A stretch of 64,000 nucleotides of DNA from contig NZ_CP036268.1 of assembly GCF_007744515.1 (NCBI RefSeq), positions 1,188,529 through 1,252,528 of the forward strand, given 5' to 3'. Positions within the stretch are counted from its first letter, which is position 1. Each line of letters begins with the position of its first letter. Source of the stretch: Stratiformator vulcanicus (GTDB taxonomy: Bacteria > Planctomycetota > Planctomycetia > Planctomycetales > Planctomycetaceae). This document shows, piece after piece, positions 25,173 through 34,354 of the stretch. The position numbers were made by a program, and so were the translations under genes. The notes under the pieces were generated by a model, which had not been told where the DNA came from, searched no databases, and was given only the letters and a program-made list of their open reading frames with translations.

Positions 25173-26822
25173 TCAGCGTCGGGCGAAGGCTCCGCCGAGC
25201 AGTGCGTCGGTCGCAGCTTTCACATCGGGATGATCGGCCGGACGGGTTTTGAATCCGCGGTAAGCCACGTCGTAAGTTTCATCTTCTTCAACGGTAATGT
25301 CGGGCTTGAGGCCGATTTTGCCCAGCGTGTGCCCGTTGGGCGAGTAGAACTTCGCGGTCGTGATCCGCAGTCCGGTCCGGCCCCGCATCGGAAGAATGCT
25401 CTGCACTGACCACTTGCCGTAGGTCTTCCGGCCCACAATGACGCCCCGCCCGTAATCACGGACGGCCCCGGCGACGATTTCACTCGCCGACGCGCTATTC
25501 TCGTCAACGATCAGTGCGATCTCGAGATCGCGATGCGTTCCGGATCGATGGGCGGAGTGCTTCCAGTTCTGATCGAAACTGCGACCTTTGGTCGACACGA
25601 GCACGCCGTCGTCGATGAACCGGTCGAGCACATCGACGGCGGCCGTGAGCAGGCCACCGGGATTGCCCCGCAGGTCGAGAACCAGGCGTCTCATGCCCTG
25701 TGACTTCAGCTTCGCAAGAGCCGCATCGAGTTCCTGAGCGGTCGTCTTTTGAAAGCCGCTTAATTCGATATAGCCGATGCCGTTATCGGCATCAATCATC
25801 TCGGCGACCGGAATACTTTTGACCTGCACGGCCCGTCGCGAAAACGTACTGCGACGCACCCGTCCGAAGCGATCTTCCAAACCCAGTTCAACCTGGCTGC
25901 CAGACGGGCCGCGGAGTAAGCGTGCGGCTTCGTCGGTACTCATGTCGCGGCAGTCTGCGCCGTCGATTTCGACGATGTGCTCGCCTTCGAGCATCCCGCC
26001 GGCTTCAGCAGGGCTGCCGCCGATGACGTCGACCAGCAACATGCCTTCGCCGGCTTCGCCCTTCATTTCGATCCCGAGACCGACGAATTCGCCTTCGATA
26101 TTGCCATATAAATCGTCGAGACGATCGGGGGTCAGATAGTTGCTGTAATCGTCGAGGGCGTTGCAGCCGCCGAACACATATTCCATCACCACCGCGGTCT
26201 CGTCGAGATCGGCAATCTGCCGAGACAAGCGGCAGACTTCCACAACCAGCGCTCGCGATGCGCGGCCGTCTTTGACGGGACGATTCCAGTAGCGATCCCG
26301 CAGTGTCGTGCGGAGTGATCGCAATTGTTCGGTCTTTGTCGCGGGCAGGTGCCGGCTCAGAAATTTCTGATTCGCGAGGGCCAAGTACAGACTCTCGGTA
26401 CCATGCGCCACAAAGGAGGTATGGCTGATGTTGTCGACGTAATTCGATCGAATCTGAGAAAGCAAATCGTCGAACACGCCCAGCGCCTCCGAAGGCGATT
26501 TGCCGAGCAAATCCTGGTCGAAGCTTTCGTCGGCATAGCGGCGTTCGATTCCGAAGTGGATCTTCGACCGACGTAGTCCGTACTCGAGGCGAGTGTTCTC
26601 GGGGTATTCTTCGACGGCCTTGCCGTAGAAGTCGATCGCTTCTCCCCACTGCCGCCGGACCTCCAGTTCCAGACCGGCCTCAACGGCTGATCTCTCGCTA
26701 CGAAGCGCGACGTCATATTCGTCGGAGACTGAGGTTTCTGCGAAAGCGATGCCGTCCGTGCCTGCCCAACAGATCGCCATCCCGACGATCCACGCGTACC
26801 AGCCGTAACGGCCGCAAGCCAT
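25173..26822 (-). CDS. S41 family C-terminal processing peptidase with PDZ domain
   Basis: A 549-residue exported serine protease. The ATG at 26822 has GAGGGGAAC upstream and begins a signal peptide (YAWIVGMAICWAG). An N-terminal TPR-like helical region (EEYPENTRLEYGLRRSKIHF) precedes the PDZ domain (GLGIEMKGEAGEGMLLVDVI, with GSPAEAGGMLEGEHIVEID). The protease core follows: GYIELSGFQKTTAQELDAAL, LVLDLRGNPGGLL, the catalytic Ser in VDENSASASEIVAGAV, and the Lys in GRKTYGKWSVQ, forming the Ser/Lys dyad of Ctp/Prc proteases. It cleaves proteins near the C terminus in the periplasm. Single gene with hairpin terminators on both sides. Confidence 0.92.
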   Translation of the reverse strand: MACGRYGWYAWIVGMAICWAGTDGIAFAETSVSDEYDVALRSERSAVEAGLELEVRRQWGEAIDFYGKAVEEYPENTRLEYGLRRSKIHFGIERRYADESFDQDLLGKSPSEALGVFDDLLSQIRSNYVDNISHTSFVAHGTESLYLALANQKFLSRHLPATKTEQLRSLRTTLRDRYWNRPVKDGRASRALVVEVCRLSRQIADLDETAVVMEYVFGGCNALDDYSNYLTPDRLDDLYGNIEGEFVGLGIEMKGEAGEGMLLVDVIGGSPAEAGGMLEGEHIVEIDGADCRDMSTDEAARLLRGPSGSQVELGLEDRFGRVRRSTFSRRAVQVKSIPVAEMIDADNGIGYIELSGFQKTTAQELDAALAKLKSQGMRRLVLDLRGNPGGLLTAAVDVLDRFIDDGVLVSTKGRSFDQNWKHSAHRSGTHRDLEIALIVDENSASASEIVAGAVRDYGRGVIVGRKTYGKWSVQSILPMRGRTGLRITTAKFYSPNGHTLGKIGLKPDITVEEDETYDVAYRGFKTRPADHPDVKAATDALLGGAFARR

Positions 26823-27130
26823 GTTGTTCCCCTCATCCACACGCCGAATCCCGCAGGATTCGGCCGGTTCAATTCTTCGGACTACGCATGTTTCATTAAA
26901 GAATCGCAGCCGTCATTTGTTCGACTATAAGGTGCGCTCCGAGGGTGGTCAAATTTCTGCAACGTGTCGCGCGCGGAGTAATTAGCGCGACCGTTAAGGT
27001 TTCAAAACAGGGTTCCGATTACCCCGGTTGTGTGGCCCGATTGGCCCAATTCCGAAGCAACTCGATTGAAAAAATTTCAGAAAAATTGTCAGACCGACCA
27101 GTTGGCGAACGACTCCGCCGATGCGCAGCG

Positions 27131-27162
27131 AAAAGCCCACGGGCCTGAACCCGTGGGCTTTT
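27131..27162 (-). terminator. Hairpin terminator after the Gfo/Idh gene
   Basis: Perfect 12-bp stem AAAGCCCACGGG / CCCGTGGGCTTT with a six-base loop, located 54 bases past the stop of the minus-strand oxidoreductase gene; on that strand the hairpin ends in a short T-run. Confidence 0.8.
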
Positions 27163-27215
27163 ATCAATTATTGCGGCGATCTCGGTCGCGGCCGGATCGA
27201 AACGACGGCTCAGAA

Positions 27216-28583
27216 CTACAGCGTCCAGCCGTCGCGGTATTCGCGAGCAACCAGATCGTTCGCCGCGGACGAGTTAGTGCTGCGGAGGTTCTCCGAGTCC
27301 CATTCGACCGGTTCGCCGGCCCGCAGCGAAAGATTGCCGAGCAGGATCGTCTCGGTGAGTCGACCGCCGTAGGCAAAGTTCGACATCGCCAGGTCAGGCT
27401 TGCCTTCGCGAATCGCATTAGCGAGTTCGGTGAAGTGGCCCGGCGAGCGGGGCAGAGACTGTTCCGGCATTTTGTAGTCTTCAAACTTCGCCAGCGGAAG
27501 CAGTTCCCAGATCCCGCCGTAATCGTGCGGCGAGTAGAGTCGGCCTTCCGAACCGACCGTCAGCGAGCCGCTGTTGGAGACTTTCAGCGTCTTCTTCTTA
27601 CCTGCATCTTCGCCGAGGATCATGTCGGCATCGGGCTTGCGACCGCCGTCGTACCAGTAGAGCTTGCAGGCGGGCAGCGTGCTGCCGTCGACACCGGTTC
27701 GCTCCGGGAACTGGAACGTGATCTTGCAATCCTTCGGATAGCTTTCGCCTTCGACGAGTCCTTCGGACTCGGCCACGAATGAAATGGGGTCGAACAGGTT
27801 AAGAGCCATGACCGGCATGTTCGCGGTGTGACAGGCCATGTCGCCTAAGGCTCCGGTGCCGAAGTCGAGCCAGCCCCGCCACTTGAACGGGTGATACGCC
27901 GGGTGATAAGGACGCTCCGGTGCCGGACCGAGGAACAGATCCCAATCAAGGTACGGCGGCGTCGGCGGAGTTTCGGTCGGCCGGCCCTTTCCTTGGGGCC
28001 ATATCGGCCGGTTGGTCCACACATGCACTTCGGTCACATCACCGAGTGCACCGCTACGAATGACTTCGACGCCTTCCCGTAATCGCGTCACAGCCGTTCC
28101 CTGGTTACCCATCTGGGTACACAGGCCGGTTTCGGCGGCCAAATTCCGGAGGTGCCGTGCTTCGTGCACGCTCCATGTCAGCGGCTTCTGGCAGTAAACG
28201 TTCATGCCCTTCTTGAGCGCCATCGAGGCGGCCGGGGCGTGCGTGTGATCGGGCGTGCTGACGGTGACCCCGTCGACCTTGCCTTCCAGTTCGTCCAGCA
28301 TTTCGCGGAAATCGCTGTACGTCTTTGCCTCCGGGTAACGCAGCGACTTCTTTTTCAGCGAGCGCTTATCGACGTCGCACAGGGCGACCACCTGTCCGTG
28401 CCGACCCGCATCGTCGGTATCGCTTGAGCCCTTGCCAGCAACGCCGATGCACGCGAACTGCAGTTCTTCGTTCGCGCTGCGAGGTTGGGTATCGTCGGCC
28501 AATGCCGAGGCGCCGACCCACCAAGCCGACGAGACGGCCGCGGAGGTCTTCATGAAGTCGCGGCGAGATCGTGACGTTGCCAT
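27216..28583 (-). CDS. Tat-exported Gfo/Idh/MocA family oxidoreductase
   Basis: The ATG at 28583, with GAGGAGC upstream, begins a twin-arginine leader ([19 protein letters not shown]), giving 455 residues; the frame runs open another 150 codons upstream without features. The Rossmann NAD(P) motif reads [13 protein letters not shown], followed by [16 protein letters not shown] and the catalytic Lys in YCQKPLTW (EKP in classical members). [20 protein letters not shown] and [18 protein letters not shown] are typical of the secreted planctomycete group. Exported relatives are thought to act on sugars or glycosides with tightly bound cofactor; the substrate is unknown. Divergent from glnE. Confidence 0.92.
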   Translation of the reverse strand: MATSRSRRDFMKTSAAVSSAWWVGASALADDTQPRSANEELQFACIGVAGKGSSDTDDAGRHGQVVALCDVDKRSLKKKSLRYPEAKTYSDFREMLDELEGKVDGVTVSTPDHTHAPAASMALKKGMNVYCQKPLTWSVHEARHLRNLAAETGLCTQMGNQGTAVTRLREGVEVIRSGALGDVTEVHVWTNRPIWPQGKGRPTETPPTPPYLDWDLFLGPAPERPYHPAYHPFKWRGWLDFGTGALGDMACHTANMPVMALNLFDPISFVAESEGLVEGESYPKDCKITFQFPERTGVDGSTLPACKLYWYDGGRKPDADMILGEDAGKKKTLKVSNSGSLTVGSEGRLYSPHDYGGIWELLPLAKFEDYKMPEQSLPRSPGHFTELANAIREGKPDLAMSNFAYGGRLTETILLGNLSLRAGEPVEWDSENLRSTNSSAANDLVAREYRDGWTL

Positions 28584-28836
28584 CGTAGAGTGCTCCTCGA
28601 ATTGAAACTGACTTGAGTAAAGGACAACGGGCGATCCGGTGGACCGACCGAGAGTTTCCCAAATCAGTCTACGGGGACCAATCGGCGTATGGCAATGCAA
28701 TGATATGGGACGCGCAGTGATTCGGTCCCTACGAGCCGATGGACTTTTGCGGTAAGATAGGAAACGAGGCCGCGCGATTTCGCGCCGAATCTCAGCGCGT
28801 GCCCTCGCCACAAATCCCGCACATACTGACTGTTGG

Positions 28837-31800
28837 ATGTCCCAGCACGCGCCGTCGCGTTCCCGGCCGAGCTCCATTTTCGACGATCGATCCGCTCGCA
28901 TGTTTGCGACCGTGGGGTTCGCCGATCGGGAACGCGCTGCCCGGCGGCTCGAAGACCTGTGTGATGGCGATGAGGCGCGGGCCGAGCTGGCGCGCTGCCT
29001 GCCCGCGCTCTTAGTCGCGCTTTCCGAAGCGGCAACCCCCGACGGTTCCCTCGTCAATTTCGAACGTTACGTCCTTGCGGCGGTCGATCGCGCTGCGCTG
29101 TTTCGGTATCTGGCCGAGCATCCCAGAGCCGTCGAAATCCTCGTTCGGCTTTTCATCAACAGCCAGTTCCTCACGGAGATCCTGCTCCGCAATCCTAATT
29201 ACCTCGAACGGCTGACCAACCACAAACGCATCGCCGACGTCAAATCGCGAGAGGAGTTTTACGCCGAGGCTTACCTGTCTTCAAAAGCCCATCCGCCTGG
29301 TCGCGAACGGTTCGACGCCCTGCGGCGCTATCAACATTGGGAGTTGCTGCGCATCGGCGCTGGTGACTCGTTCGGCCTGCTCGACTTGAAGACGGTGACG
29401 GTGCAACTGTCCCTTTTGGCCGACAGCCTCGTGCGAGCCTGTCTGACCACACTCGCCGAGCAGGACGACATTTCGACCGACGGGTTCTGCATCGTCGCCT
29501 TCGGCAAGTTGGGTGGCGAGGAACTCAATTACAGTTCCGATATCGACCTCGTGTTCCTCGCCGATGGCGACGCGACCCGGTTTTGGAGCCTCGGCCAGAA
29601 GTTGATCAAAGCTCTCATGGAGGCGACCGGCGAGGGCTTTCTTTATCGCGTCGACATGCGACTGCGGCCTTGGGGACGCTCCGGAGCGCTCGTCAACACG
29701 GTCGAATCGCACCTGAACTATCTGCACAAACATGGGCAAGCCTGGGAAAAGCAGGCCATGCTCAAGGCCCGCGTGATCGCCGGCGACGAACCGGTTGGAC
29801 TGAAGTTTCTGTCCGGTGCCGAACCACTGATTTACAGACTCCAGCCGGACGAAATTCGCCTCTCGGTCCGCGAATCGAAAGAGAAGATCGAGGCGGAGTT
29901 GGAACGCAAAGGGCGACTGTGGGGTGAAGTCAAAAGTGGCGCCGGGTCGATCCGCGATATCGAATTCGTCGTGCAGTCGCTGCAACTGATCCACGGCCGC
30001 GACGTCCCGGGCGTCCGCAGCTTCAACACCGTTGATGCCCTGCGACGTCTGGCTGATTTCAGCCTGCTGCAAGCTGACGAATACCGCCAACTCGTCGGAG
30101 GCTACAACTTCTTGCGGACCGTGGAACACTCCATTCAACTCATGCACCACAAGCAGACGCACACGCTTCCGCAGGATCGGCGTGAACTGGCATACCTCGC
30201 CCGCCGGCTCGATTACCCCGATGCCGACAGCTTCCGAAACCACTACGAGAAACACGTCGAAACGATCCGCGCGATCTATCTCAGGTATGTCGGCGATGAA
30301 TCAACCGGCGAACCTTCCGATGAGGTCGAAGCAACGCCGGGACTCGCCGATCACCTGTGGCGGACGGAGGACTCATACCGCCAGGTCTTCAGCGATGACG
30401 ATCGCAAACTGCACGCCCGCATGATCCGCCGGCTCTCGACCGAAAACACCGTCGAAGTCGACGCGATTTTGCAGCCCGACGGCCGGTGGCGGGTGACGGT
30501 CGCCGGACTCAACAGCGTCGGCGACCTGTCGATGATCTGCGGACTACTGTTTGTCTACGGGTTTGACATCCTCAACGGGCATGTCTTCACCGATTCCCCC
30601 GTATCGGGCCGCCGCCCGGTTTCCGGCTTCAGCAAGGGCGAATTCGTCAACGTCTTTACGGTCACGCCGCCGCCCGAAGAAGTCACGCCGAACAAATGGA
30701 TTCAATTCGAACAAGACCTTGAATCCTTCGTCGGACTGGTCGTCGGAAACCACCGCGCCGAAGCGCAAGGGCGACTCGCCAAACGCGTGGCCGAAGTCCT
30801 CCGCGAAGTGCGTGAAGACGCAACCGAAGAGGCGCTGCTGCCGGTCGAAATTGATATCGACAACGATGCGTCTGAACTCTTCACCGTGCTGCACATTCAG
30901 GCCGAAGACACCATCGGGTTCCTCTATGAACTAACCAACGCCCTCGCGATGTCGGGCTATGACGTCGGCCGCGTCATCGTTTCGACGACCGGCAACCGGG
31001 TCTTCGACACCTTGTACGTCACCGATCCGAACGGCCGAAAGATCACCGCCGAAGACGACCTTCGCCGACTCCGCGCCGCCGTCGTGCTAATTAAGAATTT
31101 CACGCACCTTTTGCCAAGGTCGCCCAATCCGGAAGCAGCCCTCATTCACTTTCGCGAACTCGTCGAACAACTGTTTCGCCAAGAGAACTGGCTCGATGAC
31201 CTCGCCCGTTTAGAGCAGTCAAAAGTACTCGATGGTCTGGCCCGGCTACTGGGCATCAGCGATTTTTTATGGGAAGATTTTCTGCGGCTGCAATACGCCA
31301 CCCTTTTGCCGGTTGTGACCGATATCGAGGGTTTGGCAGAAACGAAAGATCGCAACCGACTCGGCCGCGAACTGGCGGAGGTTCTTGATGAACCACTCGT
31401 CGGCAAAGGCTCTGCGCACGAGACTCTTAAGCGTCGGCTTAACGACTTTAAAGATCGTGAGATGTTCCGTGTCGACATGCGGCACATCTTGGGAAACATC
31501 GAAGAGTTCGGGCAGTTTTCGGACGAATTAACAGCGATTGCCGAAACCGTCGTCGACGCCGCCTACCGACTTGCCTTAAACGATCTTCATAGTCGCTACG
31601 GCACGCCGTGCTTGGAATCGGGTGAGGACTGTCCCCTCACGATCGCCGCGCTCGGCAAATGCGGCGGACGCGAACTCGGCTTTGCCTCCGACATCGAATT
31701 AATGTTCCTCTACGGCGGCGGGGGCCGTACCGACGGAGACGAATCGATCCGCAACAGCGAGTTCTTCACTCGCCTGATCGAACTGTTTAACAGCACGATC

Positions 31801-32484
31801 GAATCGCGGCAGGAAGGCATTTTTCAAGTCGACCTCCGACTGCGGCCTTACGGCCGAGCAGGCAGCCCGGCCGTGCCAGTTGATGCCTTCGAAACCTACT
31901 TTTCGCCCACCGGGCCGGCATGGCCCTTCGAGCGTCAGGCTCTCGTGAAATTCCGGCCGATCGCCGGCGATGTCGACTTCGGCTACACGCTGCTCGGGAT
32001 TCGCGACCGGCTGATCTACACGGGCGAACCATTCGACGCCACCGCCATGCGGGCCATGCGCGAGAAGCAAGTCCGCCAACTCGTTCAAGCCGGAACCTTT
32101 AATGCAAAACTTAGCCCCGGCGGCTTAGTCGATACCGAATACCTCGTCCAAGGGCTGCAGATCACCCACGGCAGTTTCTTCCCGCCTGTTCGATCGACAA
32201 ACACGCTCGAAGCCCTCTCCGCCCTCAGCGACGCCGGCATCGTTCCCGCTGCGGTCTATGAACGCCTCGTCGACGCCTATATTTTTCAACGCCGATTAAT
32301 CGACGCCCTCCGCATGGTCCGGGGCAACGCCCGCGATTTAACGGTGCCGTCAGCGGCGGATGAAAAATTCGACTTCCTCGCCCGCCGCCTCGGCTACGGC
32401 AACTCCGTTACCGATCTCGCCAAAGACATCGAACGCCAAACCGCGGTGGTTCAAGAAATGGTCGGGCTGCTCGGGTTGCGTTGA
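28837..32484 (+). CDS. glnE: GlnE-type glutamine synthetase adenylyltransferase/deadenylase with internal ACT-like region
   Basis: A 1215-residue protein with two nucleotidyltransferase units. The first has [20 protein letters not shown] near residue 222 and [15 protein letters not shown]; the second has [20 protein letters not shown] near 938 and [16 protein letters not shown]. Each is followed by its helical domain ([10 protein letters not shown] in the second). This is the GlnE plan of adenylylating and de-adenylylating glutamine synthetase to tune nitrogen assimilation. E. coli GlnE has about 946 residues; the extra length is a ~230-residue segment (about 535-765) between the halves. Its second part, [20 protein letters not shown] then [16 protein letters not shown], looks like an ACT domain as found at the GlnD C terminus, and a weaker first repeat begins [19 protein letters not shown]. 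It may bind glutamine directly (inference). Start ATG 28837. Confidence 0.92.
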   Translation: MSQHAPSRSRPSSIFDDRSARMFATVGFADRERAARRLEDLCDGDEARAELARCLPALLVALSEAATPDGSLVNFERYVLAAVDRAALFRYLAEHPRAVEILVRLFINSQFLTEILLRNPNYLERLTNHKRIADVKSREEFYAEAYLSSKAHPPGRERFDALRRYQHWELLRIGAGDSFGLLDLKTVTVQLSLLADSLVRACLTTLAEQDDISTDGFCIVAFGKLGGEELNYSSDIDLVFLADGDATRFWSLGQKLIKALMEATGEGFLYRVDMRLRPWGRSGALVNTVESHLNYLHKHGQAWEKQAMLKARVIAGDEPVGLKFLSGAEPLIYRLQPDEIRLSVRESKEKIEAELERKGRLWGEVKSGAGSIRDIEFVVQSLQLIHGRDVPGVRSFNTVDALRRLADFSLLQADEYRQLVGGYNFLRTVEHSIQLMHHKQTHTLPQDRRELAYLARRLDYPDADSFRNHYEKHVETIRAIYLRYVGDESTGEPSDEVEATPGLADHLWRTEDSYRQVFSDDDRKLHARMIRRLSTENTVEVDAILQPDGRWRVTVAGLNSVGDLSMICGLLFVYGFDILNGHVFTDSPVSGRRPVSGFSKGEFVNVFTVTPPPEEVTPNKWIQFEQDLESFVGLVVGNHRAEAQGRLAKRVAEVLREVREDATEEALLPVEIDIDNDASELFTVLHIQAEDTIGFLYELTNALAMSGYDVGRVIVSTTGNRVFDTLYVTDPNGRKITAEDDLRRLRAAVVLIKNFTHLLPRSPNPEAALIHFRELVEQLFRQENWLDDLARLEQSKVLDGLARLLGISDFLWEDFLRLQYATLLPVVTDIEGLAETKDRNRLGRELAEVLDEPLVGKGSAHETLKRRLNDFKDREMFRVDMRHILGNIEEFGQFSDELTAIAETVVDAAYRLALNDLHSRYGTPCLESGEDCPLTIAALGKCGGRELGFASDIELMFLYGGGGRTDGDESIRNSEFFTRLIELFNSTIESRQEGIFQVDLRLRPYGRAGSPAVPVDAFETYFSPTGPAWPFERQALVKFRPIAGDVDFGYTLLGIRDRLIYTGEPFDATAMRAMREKQVRQLVQAGTFNAKLSPGGLVDTEYLVQGLQITHGSFFPPVRSTNTLEALSALSDAGIVPAAVYERLVDAYIFQRRLIDALRMVRGNARDLTVPSAADEKFDFLARRLGYGNSVTDLAKDIERQTAVVQEMVGLLGLR

Positions 32485-32533
32485 GATAGCGATGGCCGTT
32501 CGTCGACAATCGAAAGATCGCCTCAATTGCCGG

Positions 32534-32725
32534 TCAATCAGATAATTGCTGCTTCACCAACTCGACCCGCACACGGTTCGTACGGCTCCCGTCATTAAGT
32601 AAGAGCGACATTTCGCCACCGTCGTCCAGCCATTTGGTTGAAAGCGGTATCGATTGGAATTCTGATTTCGGCCCTCCGAACTTCTCCTTCCTTAGCGGCG
32701 GCTTTGCGAGCTCGACGGCAGCCAC
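32534..32725 (-). pseudogene. C-terminal remnant related to the neighbouring unknown secreted protein
   Basis: A 63-codon minus-strand frame whose last 33 residues (from KWLDDGGEMSLLLNDGSRTN) align without gaps to the last 33 of the 405-residue protein encoded just upstream at 32756-33973 (from GWLEDDIEIQLILIDDRRSN). About ten identities and many conservative pairs are shared, and both end at the same point. The rest of the protein is missing. It looks like what is left of an adjacent diverged paralogue. Confidence 0.5.
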
Positions 32726-32755
32726 GCCTTGGCAACAACAAGGCCATCCTGCGCC

Positions 32756-33973
32756 TTACTCTACTGCTCGCTCAGTAACATACTTTAGGGGGATTTTATT
32801 ACTTCGTCGATCATCGATCAGAATCAGTTGTATTTCAATGTCGTCTTCCAACCAACCCGCCGGCTGGGCAATATTTGCGGTTTCAAGAATATCAACCTCT
32901 CTATCACCAACCAGCACGAAATCGGAACGAACTCGCCAAGAAGAGTCGCTGATCGAGTCATCCGGAAGACTAACCTGCTCAATGACTTCTTGTGTTCCGG
33001 TACGCAGCGCGATCCCTTTGACCTGCTCAGGCAATCCGGCCCATAACAAGACGATGGCGGGGTCTAGCTGCGGATGTCTTTTCGTCGAAAGCGCTTCGTC
33101 CGCAAATCCAATCGCACCAATCAGTCTGACCTCTGCCAGTAGGGTTTCTGGATTATCTCGGAGCTCGGGAATCATCGTTTTAATTCGTTTCGCCATCTGC
33201 AAGTCAGCTTCTGATCTCTGCGTCGATCCTCTCTTGCGAAAAAGGTGAGCAGCGTTCTCTAGCGAACTGAGTCGACTCTCCAGACTCCGGCTCGCCATCT
33301 TTGTCATTACCTCCTTAATTCTCGAATCAATTTCGCGATACTGCGATAACAGCCCCTGTTCGTTGTCATCAACCAAATAAACAGTAGCTCGGCTATCGCT
33401 CCCCGCAAGACTTACTATTGAAAGGTCCGTCGTCCATTGTTCGGAAGCAGTAATTGTAGGGATTCTGGACAGCGTGTCGGGAAAGACTTGGTTCGTTCGA
33501 TCTTTCTCTTCAGAATTTTCGGCCCGCACCAATACTTTCAATAATCGGATGACTAATTGCGGTTCTTTCCTCCCGACATAGACCGTCCCGGCTGGAACCT
33601 TTTCACCGATTTTCGCTACGCTGACTACTTCTCCTCCGCCTTTCTTGCTGAAAAGCAATGCATGCTCTCTGGCGTCGCGCTCATGCATAGTCGTCAGAAT
33701 ATAGCCGCCGAAGGCCGACTTCCTTTCGTCCGAAATGGCAAATGCCAGGAAATCACCGGTCTGGATCCCGTTTTTCGCCCATTTTTCCAAGATTTTTGTT
33801 GCTTCTAAGTATTGATCCCGGCTTACGAAACTTTTTTCACTCAGACCTCCTTTCAATTTAGCGCAAAACTCTTTCACGCTTACGTCGGTTCGTAGCACCC
33901 CCTGCGGATCACCAGCCCCCGCTACGGAAAACGACACGGACAGGCAAATTGCAAGGCAAATAAGACTTTTCAT
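32756..33973 (-). CDS. Secreted protein of unknown function
   Basis: The ATG at 33973 begins a clear signal peptide (MKSLICLAICLSVSFSVAGAG), giving 405 residues; the frame extends upstream without features. The mature part mixes helical segments (VKEFCAKLKGGLSEKSF, SLESRLSSLENAAHLFRK) with beta-rich stretches near the end. No domain or catalytic motif is recognised. Base composition appears lower in GC than the genes on either side. It lies between glnE and a second copy of the glnE 3' end, so it may have arrived or been moved with that duplication. Confidence 0.65.
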   Translation of the reverse strand: MKSLICLAICLSVSFSVAGAGDPQGVLRTDVSVKEFCAKLKGGLSEKSFVSRDQYLEATKILEKWAKNGIQTGDFLAFAISDERKSAFGGYILTTMHERDAREHALLFSKKGGGEVVSVAKIGEKVPAGTVYVGRKEPQLVIRLLKVLVRAENSEEKDRTNQVFPDTLSRIPTITASEQWTTDLSIVSLAGSDSRATVYLVDDNEQGLLSQYREIDSRIKEVMTKMASRSLESRLSSLENAAHLFRKRGSTQRSEADLQMAKRIKTMIPELRDNPETLLAEVRLIGAIGFADEALSTKRHPQLDPAIVLLWAGLPEQVKGIALRTGTQEVIEQVSLPDDSISDSSWRVRSDFVLVGDREVDILETANIAQPAGWLEDDIEIQLILIDDRRSNKIPLKYVTERAVE

Positions 33974-34109
33974 AACGATCTCACGTATTTCGCGACAATG
34001 ATTATAGTACGGGCCGTCAATCCAGTGCATTTCTTGCAATGTACAAGTTACTGGCAACCGTCTTTAATTGCTCTTGCCTTGCACTTGGCCAAATCATTTT
34101 CGCTGGGAT

Positions 34110-34292
34110 GGCTCGCGCCTGGTGCGGGGCATCGTCCGCTATTTAAGGGTGCCGTCGACGGCGGATGAAAAATTCGAATTCCTCGCCCGCCGTCTCGGCT
34201 ACGGCAACTCCGTTACAGATCTCGCCGAAGAAATCGTACGCCAAACCGCCCTCGTCCAGGAAATGGTCAGGGCTCGAATTGCGTTGAGATAA
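34110..34292 (+). pseudogene. Duplicated 3' end of glnE
   Basis: The last ~55 codons repeat the end of gln[21 protein letters not shown] and SVTDLAEEIVRQTALVQEMV against [20 protein letters not shown] and [20 protein letters not shown]. The similarity is high at nucleotide level too and extends a few bases past both stop codons. Upstream, a weaker match to [10 protein letters not shown] is still visible from about 34110 and then stops. No other part of glnE is present. A short frame from 34068 could be translated but would be only this tail. Confidence 0.85.
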
Positions 34293-34354
34293 ACGACGGC
34301 AATAGAGGTCTCATCAAGACCGTACGCTTCTGGAGGAGCATGATTGATATGAGA

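Noticed and set aside
29281-30255. A 324-codon minus-strand open frame inside glnE
   Set aside because: It is fully antisense to conserved GlnE motifs and shows no family features; long antisense frames are common in GC-rich coding DNA.
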